Shown: positions 43,316 through 53,477 of the stretch, one piece after another | Layout: the number at the start of each line of letters is the position of its first letter | How positions within the stretch are numbered: position 1 is the first letter of the stretch | Assembly (NCBI RefSeq): GCF_048820935.1 | Contig: NZ_JBMERD010000009.1 | Span: forward strand, 1-64,000 | DNA from: Algicoccus sp048820935 | GTDB taxonomy: Bacteria; Pseudomonadota; Gammaproteobacteria; Burkholderiales; Burkholderiaceae_B | Length of the DNA: 64,000 nucleotides | Direction: 5' to 3' | Notes under the pieces: model-generated | What the model was told of the DNA's origin: nothing | The model's database searches: none | Seen by the model: only the letters and a program-made list of their open reading frames with translations | Translations under genes and position numbers: made by a program

Positions 43316-45547
43316 TCAGCTTAAAACGGTTAGCTTGGCAATGCCCAGTGCCAACGTCTTGGTTCCAGCGCTTTCGAACTGAATCATGGCCTGCGCATCT
43401 AAGCCCGTTCCAGAAACGGCCAGAACCGTCCCTTCCCCAAAACGCGCATGAGCGACACGCAAACCCGCCCGATACATCACACCACCAACATCCACACCTT
43501 GGCTTAGCTCAAGATTAGATTTTTTAGTGGTTTTGCGATTGACCTGATAAGCGGTTTTTGGGCCACTGGCCGAAGGTGCATCAAACCAGTTGCTTTGTGT
43601 TGCTCGTGCTGACAACCAGCGTACATTCTCTTCTGGAATCTCTTCCATAAACCGAGAGAGACGGTTATAGCGAACCTTGCCATGCAACATCCGGCTCTGC
43701 GCCAGCGTCAGATACAAGCGTTCCCGTGCCCGTGTCATGGCCACGTACATCAAGCGACGTTCTTCCTGTAAACCATCTGGGCTATTGAGACTTTGCTCAT
43801 GTGGGAACAAACCATCTTCCAAACCCGTCACAAAAACAGCATCAAACTCTAAGCCTTTCGCTGAATGCACTGTCATCAGCGCCACAGCGTCGGTGCCTTC
43901 ATCAGCCTGCCCTTCCCCAGACTCAAGAGATGCATGTGCAAGAAATGCCAAAAGCGGTGTCAAAGGCGGTTGACCCGGTTCGGTATCTCGTAAAACCGTG
44001 GCTGGCACACCTGTGAGTTCACGCTCAATTTCAAAGGCTTTGGCGGCGGTGACCAATTCTTCGAGGTTCTCGAGGCGTTCTGCACCTTCACGCTGACCTT
44101 GATAGTGCGCACGTAAACCGCTGCGCTCAATCATGTCATCAACCAGTTCAGACAAAGATAGTTGTTGACCTAATTGCGACATTTCCTGAATCAATGCGCA
44201 GAACTGCATCAACGCACTACCTGCTCGACCACCCATCTGATGACAAACTTCAGACAAGCTCACTTGCGCCTGTTCAGCATCCAGAGTGAGCTTTTCAATG
44301 GTTCTGGCACCAATACCACGTGCTGGGAAATTCGCTACACGTAAAAACGCATTGTCGTCTCGCAAACTGGCGATCAAGCGCAAATAAGCCAACGCATGTT
44401 TAATTTCCAATCGCTCAAAAAACCGCAAACCTCCGTAAACACGATATGGAATACTTGCGGTAAACAGCCCGTGCTCAATCACTCGAGATTGTGCATTGCT
44501 GCGATAAAGGACGGCAATCTCATGGCGTGGTACGCCCTGATTAATCAGTGCACGAATCTCATCGACCACCCACTGCATTTCTTCGTGATCGGTGCCTAGC
44601 TCCACGACACGAATCAGTTCACCATGACCTTGATCCGTCCAGAGACGTTTACCCAGACGTTGCGTATTGTTGGTGATTAATGCGTTGGATGCATCCAGAA
44701 TATGCCCATAAGAGCGATAGTTTTGCTCCAGACGAATGACGTGACCTTGCGCATAATCACGCTCAAAATCAGACATATTGCCCACGCGAGCGCCTCGAAA
44801 TGCGTAGATAGACTGATCATCATCACCCACAGCAAAGAGCGTTGAACGCTCACCGCACAACTGGGTTAACCAGCGATATTGCAATGGATTGGTGTCTTGA
44901 AACTCATCAACCAAAATATGCTCAAAACGCTGCTGATAATGTGCACGGATTTCTGGATGCTTATCGAGTAGTTCGACACCACGCAATAACAGTTCCGCAA
45001 AATCTACTACACCTTCACGCTGACATTGCTGCTCGTACAAACTGTAAATTTCAGCCAGTGTGCGCTCAAACGGATTTTGAGCGGTCACAAAATCCGCGCG
45101 ACGACCCTCTTCTTTGCAACTGGCAATAAAGCGTTGCACATCTCTGGGCGTAAAGCGCGAATCATCATAATCACCGGCTTTGAGTATGCGTTTAATCAAA
45201 GCCAGCTGATCGGTATTATCTAGAATCTGAAATGTTTGCGGCAGACCGGCGTCACGATAATGGGTTCGCAACAATCGATGACAAAGCCCGTGAAACGTGC
45301 CTATCCACATGCCACCGATCTGAATCGGTAGAATCGCGCCAATGCGCGCTTGCATTTCTTTTGCAGCTTTATTGGTAAATGTGACCGCCAGAATGGCGTG
45401 TGGACTAACGAGCTGTTGTTGAATCAGCCAAGCAATGCGGGTGGTGAGCACCCGCGTTTTACCACTCCCTGCACCTGCCAGCACCAGAACGTGTCCACCT
45501 TCGTGAATAACCGCCTGGCGCTGTTCCTGATTGAGTTGCTCAATCAT
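43316..45547 (-). CDS. uvrD: DNA helicase II UvrD
   Basis: 743 residues, SF1A 3'-5' helicase of excision and mismatch repair. Motifs: Walker A LAGAGSGKTRVLT, Ia AVTFTNKAAKEM, Walker B ILVDEFQDTN, motif III GDDDQSIYAFRGA, motif IV LEQNYRS, motif V LMTVHSAKGLEFDAVFV and motif VI YVAMTRARERL. The C-terminal extension with the VRVAHARFGEGTVLAV-like Tudor fold (RNA polymerase contact) favours UvrD over Rep. Its ATG overlaps the stop of the upstream desaturase gene by four bases (ATGA), an unusual coupling. Confidence 0.94.
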   Translation of the reverse strand: MIEQLNQEQRQAVIHEGGHVLVLAGAGSGKTRVLTTRIAWLIQQQLVSPHAILAVTFTNKAAKEMQARIGAILPIQIGGMWIGTFHGLCHRLLRTHYRDAGLPQTFQILDNTDQLALIKRILKAGDYDDSRFTPRDVQRFIASCKEEGRRADFVTAQNPFERTLAEIYSLYEQQCQREGVVDFAELLLRGVELLDKHPEIRAHYQQRFEHILVDEFQDTNPLQYRWLTQLCGERSTLFAVGDDDQSIYAFRGARVGNMSDFERDYAQGHVIRLEQNYRSYGHILDASNALITNNTQRLGKRLWTDQGHGELIRVVELGTDHEEMQWVVDEIRALINQGVPRHEIAVLYRSNAQSRVIEHGLFTASIPYRVYGGLRFFERLEIKHALAYLRLIASLRDDNAFLRVANFPARGIGARTIEKLTLDAEQAQVSLSEVCHQMGGRAGSALMQFCALIQEMSQLGQQLSLSELVDDMIERSGLRAHYQGQREGAERLENLEELVTAAKAFEIERELTGVPATVLRDTEPGQPPLTPLLAFLAHASLESGEGQADEGTDAVALMTVHSAKGLEFDAVFVTGLEDGLFPHEQSLNSPDGLQEERRLMYVAMTRARERLYLTLAQSRMLHGKVRYNRLSRFMEEIPEENVRWLSARATQSNWFDAPSASGPKTAYQVNRKTTKKSNLELSQGVDVGGVMYRAGLRVAHARFGEGTVLAVSGTGLDAQAMIQFESAGTKTLALGIAKLTVLS

Positions 45548-46752
45548 GCTGCATAGCGACGCAGTCTCAGTGCGAACTCTTGCAATCCTTCAATACCGCT
45601 CTGTTGAGCGCGATGACACCATTCCTGCAAATCATGCAGTAACTGTTCACTGCTGGCGCTAGAACTTTCCCAAAGCTTCACAAGCTCCTGACGCATTTGC
45701 AACAGTAAAGACAAAGATTCTGTTTGTGACAATGCCTCATGGATGCGTTCGCGCTCTTCGGGTGCGAGCGTTTCATCACCACGACCCAACCAGTGTGTGG
45801 CTGACTTCAGGGCTTCGACGTTGATCATCGAACCACCTTTTTGTTTCAACGTCATCAGCTCTTGACGGCAAGCGTCTTTGAGCATGCCTGTGTAGCGACC
45901 CAACACTTCGTAGCGATGCGCAATCACACCTTGCAATGTGTTGAGATCCACTTCGGTATCACCCACTTGTGCTGCCAGCTTAAGTTTAGGCGCAACCTTT
46001 CTGACTTTAGCCAAACCCAGTGAGCGAAGAATCAGAATATAGGTCCAACCAATATCAATCTCGAACCAACGGCTTGAGAATTTCGCGGATGTACCATGGG
46101 CGTGGTGGTTGTTGTGCAACTCTTCACCACCGATAATCAAACCGATTGGGAAAACGTTCGTACTGGTATCGGGTGATGCAAAGTTGCGATATCCCCAGAA
46201 GTGTCCAATTCCGTTGACCACACCAGCGGCCCAGAATGGAATCCAAGCCATTTGCACAGCCCAGACAGTCAGACCAATCGCGCCAAAGAGCAGCAGATCA
46301 ATCACGAGCATGATCAAAATACCCAACGCCGAGTGACGCGAGTACAGTTTGTTTTCGATCCAGTCATTCGGTGTGCCATGGCTAAACCGTTTAATTGTTT
46401 CAGCGTTGGCTGCTTCGATACGATACAGTTCAGCACCTCTAAACAGAACGCGCTGAATGCCAAACACCATGGGTGAATGGGGATCTCCTTCACGCTCACA
46501 ACGGGCATGGTGCTTACGATGAATAGCAACCCACTCACGCGTCACCATTCCGGTAGTTAACCACAACCAGAAACGGAAAAAATGCGCCACGATCGGATGT
46601 AAATCCAAACCACGATGCGCCTGGGAACGGTGCAAATAGAGGGTGACACCAGCAATTGTGATGTGTGTCACGACGAGTGTGAAAATGACAACCTGCCACC
46701 AAGTCGCCTGTGTCAAACCACCCGCTGCGAAAGAAAGAAATGAATCCATCAT
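45544..46752 (-). CDS. Membrane fatty acid desaturase (delta-9 type)
   Basis: 402 residues. The three His boxes of acyl-CoA/acyl-lipid desaturases are present: HRSQAHR, HRKHH and HNNHHAHG, on a four-helix membrane scaffold in the first 230 residues. The C-terminal 170 residues are soluble, helical and charged, longer than the minimal enzyme; this arrangement occurs in Burkholderiales relatives. It introduces a double bond into membrane acyl chains, using oxygen. AGGA stands about 10 bases before the first of two ATGs. The gene overlaps the uvrD start by four bases. Confidence 0.9.
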   Translation of the reverse strand: MMDSFLSFAAGGLTQATWWQVVIFTLVVTHITIAGVTLYLHRSQAHRGLDLHPIVAHFFRFWLWLTTGMVTREWVAIHRKHHARCEREGDPHSPMVFGIQRVLFRGAELYRIEAANAETIKRFSHGTPNDWIENKLYSRHSALGILIMLVIDLLLFGAIGLTVWAVQMAWIPFWAAGVVNGIGHFWGYRNFASPDTSTNVFPIGLIIGGEELHNNHHAHGTSAKFSSRWFEIDIGWTYILILRSLGLAKVRKVAPKLKLAAQVGDTEVDLNTLQGVIAHRYEVLGRYTGMLKDACRQELMTLKQKGGSMINVEALKSATHWLGRGDETLAPEERERIHEALSQTESLSLLLQMRQELVKLWESSSASSEQLLHDLQEWCHRAQQSGIEGLQEFALRLRRYAA

Positions 46753-46908
46753 TGTTTTATATGTCCTGCCTTACAGTCAAAACCAGACCGAGTGTAGCCC
46801 ATTCAGACCGGATTGGGATATGAAATTTTATAAAATTATTGCGTACTGTCAAGGAATTGCACGAATTCACCTGTTTTTTATAGAGGTAATAAAAATCCCT
46901 CTGCCAAA

Positions 46909-48354
46909 CTACGTCGATGCATCGCGTACCATCACAGCTGCAAAAAACGCATCTGTGCCATGCAAATCAGGTCGCAAGCGTATCATGCCAGCCGAATCGA
47001 CAACAGGCACCTGTGACGTTTTTTCAGTTTCAAGCAGCGTTTCAGGCAACAATTCTCGCGCATCGATCAAACGGAAATCCGGATTGGCTTTCAAAAATGC
47101 GTCAACCTGATCTTCATTTTCTGAAGTCAACCAGCTGCAAGTGGCATACACCAAGCGTCCACCAGGACGTACACACTGACTCGCTTGCTGCAAGATGGCC
47201 TGCTGCTGACGACACAAGTTCTCTAAAACTTCGGGTGTCTGACGCCACTTAAGATCAGGGTTTCGACGTAAAGTTCCCAGCCCTGTACAAGGCGCATCCA
47301 CTAAAACACGATGTGCTTTGCCTGCCAAGCGTCGAATTCGATCATCACCATGCGGGCGAATAACGACTGGGTGAATATTACTTAACCCACTACGGGCGAA
47401 TCGGGGTTTGGCTTTAGAGAGTCTTGATGCGGAGACATCGAACGCATACAAACGACCACTTGAGTTCATCATTGCGCCAAGTGCCAGTGTTTTACCACCC
47501 GCACCTGCACAATAATCAATCACCATTTCATGGCGTTTTGGATCCAACAATCGGGCAAGGAGTTGTGAGCCTTCATCTTGCACTTCGATCAACCCTTGTT
47601 TAAACAAATCCCATTGCTCAAGCGGCGGGTTGGCATTGATGCGAATCCCTGTTTCTGAAAATGGCGTTGGAATAGCCTGCCAATGAGCTTGAGAACTGCG
47701 TAAAACCTCAATTTGTTCCAGCACATTAGCGCGTGAGCTTTTAAACGTGTTGACCCGTAAATCCAGAGGTGCACTTTGCAACAAGGCTTTTGCAAAAGAT
47801 TCCGGTTGCGGCAAGCGCTCAATTTCAACTTGTAGCCAATCAGGCAAGCTGTAGCGCACCGCAAAAGATAAGGTGTCTGGTGAAATTCGTTGGCAGTGAG
47901 CCACCCAGTCATGCATCGAAGCTTCGGTTGGCAGCTGTTCGCGCGGCTTTTCAAGCGTGGCATATAAGCCTAGCCAGGCCAAACACAACGTCAGCTGGCC
48001 CGGGCCACTTTGAGCCAAATTACGATAGTGGCGCAAGTGACGCAAGACATCAAAGACGGCGGCAGCAATCTCAGCGCGATCTCGGCTCCCCATTTGTTTG
48101 TTGGCTCGGAAATAGCGAGATACGCTTTGATCAGCAGCAGACTGCCAAGTCAGTACTTCATCCAAAATCGCAGCAACCTGTGCTGGACGACTAGGGGTCG
48201 CTACAGCGCGTGCGCTCTGGCCACGTCCCTTGGAACGCACACTTTGTTTGCCCACGTTTTTACCCAAGTTTTTACCTATAGGGCCTGACTGGCTTTGTCG
48301 ATTTGACGACTTGAAATTGCGATCTTGTGAATCGCGTTTTTTATTTCGACTCAA
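46909..48354 (-). CDS. RsmB/NOP family rRNA 5-methylcytosine methyltransferase
   Basis: 481 residues. A basic, Lys/Arg/Ser/Gln-rich N-terminal extension of about 55 residues precedes an NusB-like helical domain and the SAM-dependent core: YCAGAGGKTLALGAM (motif I), LVDAPCTGLGTLRRNPD (PCT Cys) and YATCSW (catalytic TCS Cys). The two-cysteine arrangement defines m5C methyltransferases; which rRNA position is modified is not certain. It is 10 bp downstream of purN. In this order a class of betaproteobacterial RsmB-like proteins is usual. Confidence 0.9.
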   Translation of the reverse strand: MSRNKKRDSQDRNFKSSNRQSQSGPIGKNLGKNVGKQSVRSKGRGQSARAVATPSRPAQVAAILDEVLTWQSAADQSVSRYFRANKQMGSRDRAEIAAAVFDVLRHLRHYRNLAQSGPGQLTLCLAWLGLYATLEKPREQLPTEASMHDWVAHCQRISPDTLSFAVRYSLPDWLQVEIERLPQPESFAKALLQSAPLDLRVNTFKSSRANVLEQIEVLRSSQAHWQAIPTPFSETGIRINANPPLEQWDLFKQGLIEVQDEGSQLLARLLDPKRHEMVIDYCAGAGGKTLALGAMMNSSGRLYAFDVSASRLSKAKPRFARSGLSNIHPVVIRPHGDDRIRRLAGKAHRVLVDAPCTGLGTLRRNPDLKWRQTPEVLENLCRQQQAILQQASQCVRPGGRLVYATCSWLTSENEDQVDAFLKANPDFRLIDARELLPETLLETEKTSQVPVVDSAGMIRLRPDLHGTDAFFAAVMVRDAST

Positions 48355-48363
48355 AATACACCC

Positions 48364-49059
48364 TTAATAAGACACAACATCGGTGACTTCAGACACCAAC
48401 CTGAGATGCCGATCCTGAACACCGCTCACAGTCACTTTACCCTGAGAATCCAAATTAACCTTGGATTGCGCCAACCACATCACAACCTGCGGGTAGATTT
48501 CATGCTCTAGCACCTGAACACGCTGTGCCAATGTCTCAGGCGTATCATCCTCACGTACATCCAGTGCAGCCTGTGCAATGATCGGGCCATGATCCACTTC
48601 GGGTGTCACGAAATGCACTGTGCAACCATGCCAACCCACCCCAGTTTCCAAGGCACGTTGGTGGGTATGTAAACCCGGAAACGATGGCAGCAACGAGGGA
48701 TGAATATTGATTAGACGTCCGGCGTAGTGCAGTACAAACTCTTCGGTCAAAATCCGCATAAACCCCGCCAAAATGACATAATCCGGCTGGTATGCATCAA
48801 TACGTTGTGCCAAGGCACGGTCAAACGAGGCACGATCTGCGAAATCACGGTGTGCTATCACATCGGTTTCAAGACCTTCATTTTGTGCCCAGACCAGTCC
48901 TAGCGCATCTGGCTCATTCGAAATCACAGCAACAAACTTCGCATGGCTAACCTGTGCCCGCACTTTTTGCACAATCGCACGCAAATTACTGCCGCGACCG
49001 GAAATTAATACAACAAAACGACGCCCCTGAACAGGCGTTTGAGATTCATTCTGAGCCAC
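48364..49059 (-). CDS. purN: Phosphoribosylglycinamide formyltransferase PurN
   Basis: Transfers formyl from 10-formyl-THF to GAR in purine synthesis. Motifs: VVLISGRGSNLRAIV at the N-terminus, catalytic Asn/His region INIHPSLLPSFPGLHTHQRAL and the Asp in EVDHGPIIAQ. I prefer GTG 49057-49059, which has GTTGGA upstream. The longest frame reaches an ATG at 49113, where its CAT overlaps the ATG of divergent ribF, leaving no room for a ribosome site. About 231 residues. Downstream comes the RsmB-family gene. Confidence 0.88.
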   Translation of the reverse strand: MAQNESQTPVQGRRFVVLISGRGSNLRAIVQKVRAQVSHAKFVAVISNEPDALGLVWAQNEGLETDVIAHRDFADRASFDRALAQRIDAYQPDYVILAGFMRILTEEFVLHYAGRLINIHPSLLPSFPGLHTHQRALETGVGWHGCTVHFVTPEVDHGPIIAQAALDVREDDTPETLAQRVQVLEHEIYPQVVMWLAQSKVNLDSQGKVTVSGVQDRHLRLVSEVTDVVSY

Positions 49060-49111
49060 AAGTGTTCCAACTAACTTTTTAACTGCGCATGATTGTAAAC
49101 TGTCGCTCGAC

Positions 49112-50074
49112 ATGAAATCGATTCAAATCCTCCGACACCTGCCATCGCGTCTCACCAAAATGCCTTGTGCCCTCACAATTGGCAATTTTGATGGCGTGCA
49201 TATTGGCCACCAAACCATGCTTGAACAAGTGGTTCAGGCAGCTCATGCGCGTGCGTTATGCCCAACCGTCATGACTTTCACGCCGCACCCCAGAGCTTAT
49301 TTTGCGCAAAAACTACAACGCCCTGAGATTATTCCGCAGCGCATCAACAATTTGCGCGACCGTCTCAGTGGGATTGCAAGCTGTGGCATCGAACAAATTG
49401 CACTTTTGCGTTTTAACGAAGCGCTTGCACAAATGCCTGCGCAAACGTTTGTTGAAAAACTCCTGATCGAGGCGCTGCAAACAAAGTGGTTAATTGTCGG
49501 CGCTGATTTTCGTTATGGTCACCGCCGCAGTGGTGACGTGGACACACTCTATCAGGCCAGTCGGCAGTACGATTTCGAACTCAAAATTCTAGATGACGTC
49601 CATAATCAAGCGGGCGAACGTATTTCTAGCACCCGTCTGCGAGATGCATTAAGCAGTGGCGATATGGTTGAAGCAGCCGCATTAATTGGACGTCCTTATC
49701 GCATCACCGGACATGTTCAGCATGGACGTAAGCTCGGACGCACCTTAGGGTTCCCGACCATGAACGTACGTGTGCCTAACGCCAGCGCTATTCGTCATGG
49801 CATTTACGTTGTCAAAGCGCACGGCCTAGGTTCAGAACCCATCGCCGGCATCGCTAGCCTAGGATTACGCCCGACAGTCGGTGACAACACCGATATCCTT
49901 TTAGAAACTCACCTGCTCGATACGAAAGTTGACGCCTACGGTAAACTAGTGGCCATCGATCTCTTGCAACACGTACGCGATGAGGTCAAATTTCCCGATC
50001 TTCCTACCCTGACAGCTGCCATGAAAGACGATTATCAGGCCGCTGTCGATTACTTTGTGCATCATGGACTATAA
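49112..50074 (+). CDS. ribF: Bifunctional riboflavin kinase / FAD synthetase
   Basis: 320 residues. The N-terminal FMN adenylyltransferase domain has LTIGNFDGVHIGHQTML and ISSTRLRDAL; the C-terminal flavokinase domain has GRTLGFPTMNV and the Asn/Glu region ILLETHLLD. It makes FMN and then FAD from riboflavin. The ATG overlaps the outermost possible purN start on the other strand (CATG palindrome). It begins the ribF-ileS-lspA series and overlaps ileS by 11 bp. Confidence 0.95.
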   Translation: MKSIQILRHLPSRLTKMPCALTIGNFDGVHIGHQTMLEQVVQAAHARALCPTVMTFTPHPRAYFAQKLQRPEIIPQRINNLRDRLSGIASCGIEQIALLRFNEALAQMPAQTFVEKLLIEALQTKWLIVGADFRYGHRRSGDVDTLYQASRQYDFELKILDDVHNQAGERISSTRLRDALSSGDMVEAAALIGRPYRITGHVQHGRKLGRTLGFPTMNVRVPNASAIRHGIYVVKAHGLGSEPIAGIASLGLRPTVGDNTDILLETHLLDTKVDAYGKLVAIDLLQHVRDEVKFPDLPTLTAAMKDDYQAAVDYFVHHGL

Positions 50075-52922
50075 AACTACGCTGAATCTGACCGACACAC
50101 CGTTTCCCATGCGCGGCAATTTGCCCAAGCGCGAACCGCAATGGGTCCAACAATGGGAAGAAAAAGGGGTTTACCAAGCCATACGGCAAGCCAGTGCCGG
50201 TCGTGAGAAATTCATTCTTCATGATGGCCCACCCTATGCCAACGGTTCCATTCATATTGGACACGCTGTTAACAAAGTGCTTAAAGACATCATTGTCAAA
50301 AGCCGCAACATGCAAGGCTTTGATGCACAGTATGTTCCCGGCTGGGACTGCCATGGCATGCCCATCGAAATTCAGATTGAGAAAAAATACGGCAAATCGT
50401 TGCCAGTTGCTGAAGTTCAGTCGCGGGCTCGTGCCTACGCCGCTGAACAAATCAGTAGCCAAATGAAAGATTTCAAGCGCTTGGGCGTTCTGGGCCAGTG
50501 GGATGATCCCTATCTGACCATGAACTTCAAAACCGAAGCCAATGAAATTCGCGCACTCGCCAAAATCCTGGAAAAAGGGTATGTCTTTCGCGGTCTCAAA
50601 CCCGTGAACTGGTGTTTTGATTGTGGCTCCGCTCTGGCTGAAGCCGAAGTGGAATATGCAGATCGCACTGATCCTGCAGTCGATGTAGCGTTTCCATTTG
50701 CAGACAAAGTCGCACTGGCAAAAGCCTTTGGTGTGGACTCTATCGATGATGGCGCCATTGTGATCTGGACTACCACACCCTGGACCATTCCTTCTAACCA
50801 GGCGTTAAACCTACACCCCGAAGTAGTCTACGCATTGGTGAAACTCGATACACCCCGAGCCACCGGCGCTTATCTGCTGATCGCAAAAGAGCGTGTCGAG
50901 GCTTGCTTGCAAGATTGGGGATTGACGGGCCAAGTCGTGGCGCAATGTGAAGGTCAAGCCCTCGATGGTATTACTTTCCATCACCCACTTGCAAAATCCC
51001 ATCCCGGCTATGATCGTCTCTCCCCTGTTCATCTAGGTGATTACGTCACCACTGAAACCGGAACCGGTGTCGTGCACTCTGCGCCCGCGTACGGGATTGA
51101 AGACTTTGTCTCCTGCAAAGAATATGGCCTAGATGACGATGACATTCTGAAGCCTGTGTTGGGCAATGGGGTCTTTACAGATGATTTGCCCCTCTTTGGC
51201 GGTCAAATGATCTGGAAAGCCAACCCAGAAATTGTGCAAACACTTGAAAGCGTGGGTACTTTGATCTCCAATAAACCCCATCAGCACAGCTATATGCACT
51301 GCTGGCGACATAAAACCCCCGTCATTTACCGCGCAACCAACCAATGGTTTGCTGGAATGGACGTGGAGCCCAATGACTCAGATGAAACGTTGCGCCAGAG
51401 TGCTCTGAAAGCTATTGAAGCCACTGCGTTCTATCCTTCATGGGGACGTGCTCGCTTGCACAACATGATTGCCAATCGTCCCGACTGGACGCTATCTAGA
51501 CAGCGCCAATGGGGTGTACCCATGGCCTTTTTTGTGCATAAGCAAACGGGCGCACTTCATCCGGACACACCACGACTTCTCGAAGAAGTTGCCAAACTGG
51601 TTGAACAACACGGCATTGAAGCTTGGCAAAATGTCCAAGTGAGTGATTTACTCGGCGCAGATGCGGCTGATTACGAAAAAAACCGTGACACTCTGGATGT
51701 CTGGTTCGATTCCGGCACCACTCACGCCACAGTCTTAGGGGGTCCTGGCAACGAAGCACACGGTTCACACGGAACCGAGTTGCAATGGCCAGCCGATCTG
51801 TACCTAGAAGGCTCAGATCAACACCGTGGCTGGTTCCACTCATCCTTACTGACTGGTTGTATGCTCTACGGACGAGCCCCCTACAAAGGTCTACTCACAC
51901 ATGGCTTTGTCGTTGATGGCAAAGGCAGAAAAATGAGTAAATCTGTCGGTAACGTGATGGCACCCCAAGAAGTATCGGATTCTTTGGGTGCAGAAATCTT
52001 GCGCCTTTGGGTCGCCAGCACAGACTATGCCGGTGAACTTTCAATCTCCAAAGAAATTTTGCAGCGTGTGGTAGAAAGCTATCGCCGTATTCGCAACACA
52101 TTGCGTTTTTTACTGGCGAACCTATCTGACTTCAATCTGGACGAAGATGCGGTTGCTTTTAAAGATCTGCTTGAAATCGATCATTATGGCGTTTACATGA
52201 CGAGCCAGTTACAAACAGAAATTCTGGCTTATTACGACCGTTATGAGTTCCACCCTGCCGTGGCTAGACTACAGACTTTCTGCTCAGAAGACTTGGGTGC
52301 GTTCTATCTGGATATTCTGAAAGATCGACTGTATACGTCGGCACCGAAGAGCTTGGCCAGACGCAGTGCACAAACCGTGCTTGCCCATATCGTGCAAACA
52401 TTAGTCAAACTGATGGCCCCTATTCTGTCATTTACCAGTGAAGAAGTCTGGGCTGTGCTGCATGAACAAGACACTCTGAATACGGAAACAGGTCCCGCAC
52501 AGCTCACTGTGTTTGCAAAAACTTTTCAGGATCAGCCTGAAATCGCCAATTCAGAAGCTTTAAGCGAGAAATGGTCTAGGGTTCGTGAAATACGTGCAGC
52601 TGTCTTGCGTGAACTTGAAGTTTTGCGTGAACAAGGCAAAATCGGCTCATCACTACAAGCTGAAGTGCGTTTAAGCGGACATGGTCAAGACCTTGAGGTC
52701 TTACAAAGCTTGGGTGATCAACTGCGCTTTGTCCTCATCGTATCTAGCGCTGAAGTGGTCGAAGACAGCACCTGCGATGACATCAAAATTGAAGTTCGTA
52801 GCAGCGAACACAAAAAGTGCGCGCGTTGCTGGCACTACGTGGGCGATGTCGGCAGTGATTCTGAACATCCAGAAATCTGCGCACGTTGTGTGAGTAATCT
52901 TCAAGAGGCAGCCGGTGGCTAA
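50064..52922 (+). CDS. ileS: Isoleucyl-tRNA synthetase
   Basis: 952 residues. Class I motifs: HIGH in GSIHIGHAVNK and KMSKS in GRKMSKSVGN. The editing domain (CP1) shows TTTPWTIPSNQ. A C-terminal zinc ribbon has paired cysteines in KCARCWHYVGD and ICARCVSNL. The start is ATG 50064, inside the end of ribF; an upstream TTG is unlikely. lspA overlaps the 3' end by 8 bp, the usual ileS-lspA pairing. Confidence 0.97.
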   Translation: MDYKTTLNLTDTPFPMRGNLPKREPQWVQQWEEKGVYQAIRQASAGREKFILHDGPPYANGSIHIGHAVNKVLKDIIVKSRNMQGFDAQYVPGWDCHGMPIEIQIEKKYGKSLPVAEVQSRARAYAAEQISSQMKDFKRLGVLGQWDDPYLTMNFKTEANEIRALAKILEKGYVFRGLKPVNWCFDCGSALAEAEVEYADRTDPAVDVAFPFADKVALAKAFGVDSIDDGAIVIWTTTPWTIPSNQALNLHPEVVYALVKLDTPRATGAYLLIAKERVEACLQDWGLTGQVVAQCEGQALDGITFHHPLAKSHPGYDRLSPVHLGDYVTTETGTGVVHSAPAYGIEDFVSCKEYGLDDDDILKPVLGNGVFTDDLPLFGGQMIWKANPEIVQTLESVGTLISNKPHQHSYMHCWRHKTPVIYRATNQWFAGMDVEPNDSDETLRQSALKAIEATAFYPSWGRARLHNMIANRPDWTLSRQRQWGVPMAFFVHKQTGALHPDTPRLLEEVAKLVEQHGIEAWQNVQVSDLLGADAADYEKNRDTLDVWFDSGTTHATVLGGPGNEAHGSHGTELQWPADLYLEGSDQHRGWFHSSLLTGCMLYGRAPYKGLLTHGFVVDGKGRKMSKSVGNVMAPQEVSDSLGAEILRLWVASTDYAGELSISKEILQRVVESYRRIRNTLRFLLANLSDFNLDEDAVAFKDLLEIDHYGVYMTSQLQTEILAYYDRYEFHPAVARLQTFCSEDLGAFYLDILKDRLYTSAPKSLARRSAQTVLAHIVQTLVKLMAPILSFTSEEVWAVLHEQDTLNTETGPAQLTVFAKTFQDQPEIANSEALSEKWSRVREIRAAVLRELEVLREQGKIGSSLQAEVRLSGHGQDLEVLQSLGDQLRFVLIVSSAEVVEDSTCDDIKIEVRSSEHKKCARCWHYVGDVGSDSEHPEICARCVSNLQEAAGG

Positions 52923-53400
52923 ATGGCTCAGACTAGCTGGTCTGGTGATAGTGCTAGACCAGCTTTCTAAATGGGTGATTGTCGCCAATCTGACATTTGC
53001 TCAACGAATCCCTTTGTTGCCATTTTTTGATTTAACGCTCCTCTACAACAAAGGGGCTGCCTTTAGCTTTTTAGCTGAAAGCTCAGGCTGGCAGCGGCTA
53101 TTTTTTATCGCTGTGGCATTTATTGCCATTGCGGTCATTCTGGTCTTGATGCGACGACACGCTGGCCAAACACGTTTCTTACTAGCCTTGTCCTTAATCC
53201 TAGGGGGCGCCATTGGCAATGTCATTGACCGCATATTCTTAGGCCACGTCGTTGACTTTATCTTGCTACATTGGGATGGGTGGTACTACCCCGCTTTCAA
53301 TATCGCCGACAGTGCCATTACACTGGGCGCGATTCTTTTGATCTGGGATGAATGGCGGCGTTGGCGCCAAAGTAAAACCAAATCACCATCACAAAGTTAA
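52915..53400 (+). CDS. lspA: Lipoprotein signal peptidase (signal peptidase II)
   Basis: 161 residues, four membrane helices. The catalytic Asp pair is in GGAIGNVIDR and FNIADSAITLG. It removes signal peptides from diacylated prolipoproteins in the inner membrane, upstream of the LolCDE step also encoded in this window. The start is GTG, overlapping the ileS stop (GTGGCTAAATGG). Confidence 0.95.
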   Translation: MAKWLRLAGLVIVLDQLSKWVIVANLTFAQRIPLLPFFDLTLLYNKGAAFSFLAESSGWQRLFFIAVAFIAIAVILVLMRRHAGQTRFLLALSLILGGAIGNVIDRIFLGHVVDFILLHWDGWYYPAFNIADSAITLGAILLIWDEWRRWRQSKTKSPSQS

Positions 53401-53477
53401 CCCACTGATTCATAACAAACAGTGTCCATTGCAGTGATGTCATCAGTCTGAATCCTGCCGAATTTGGAGAAAAACGC

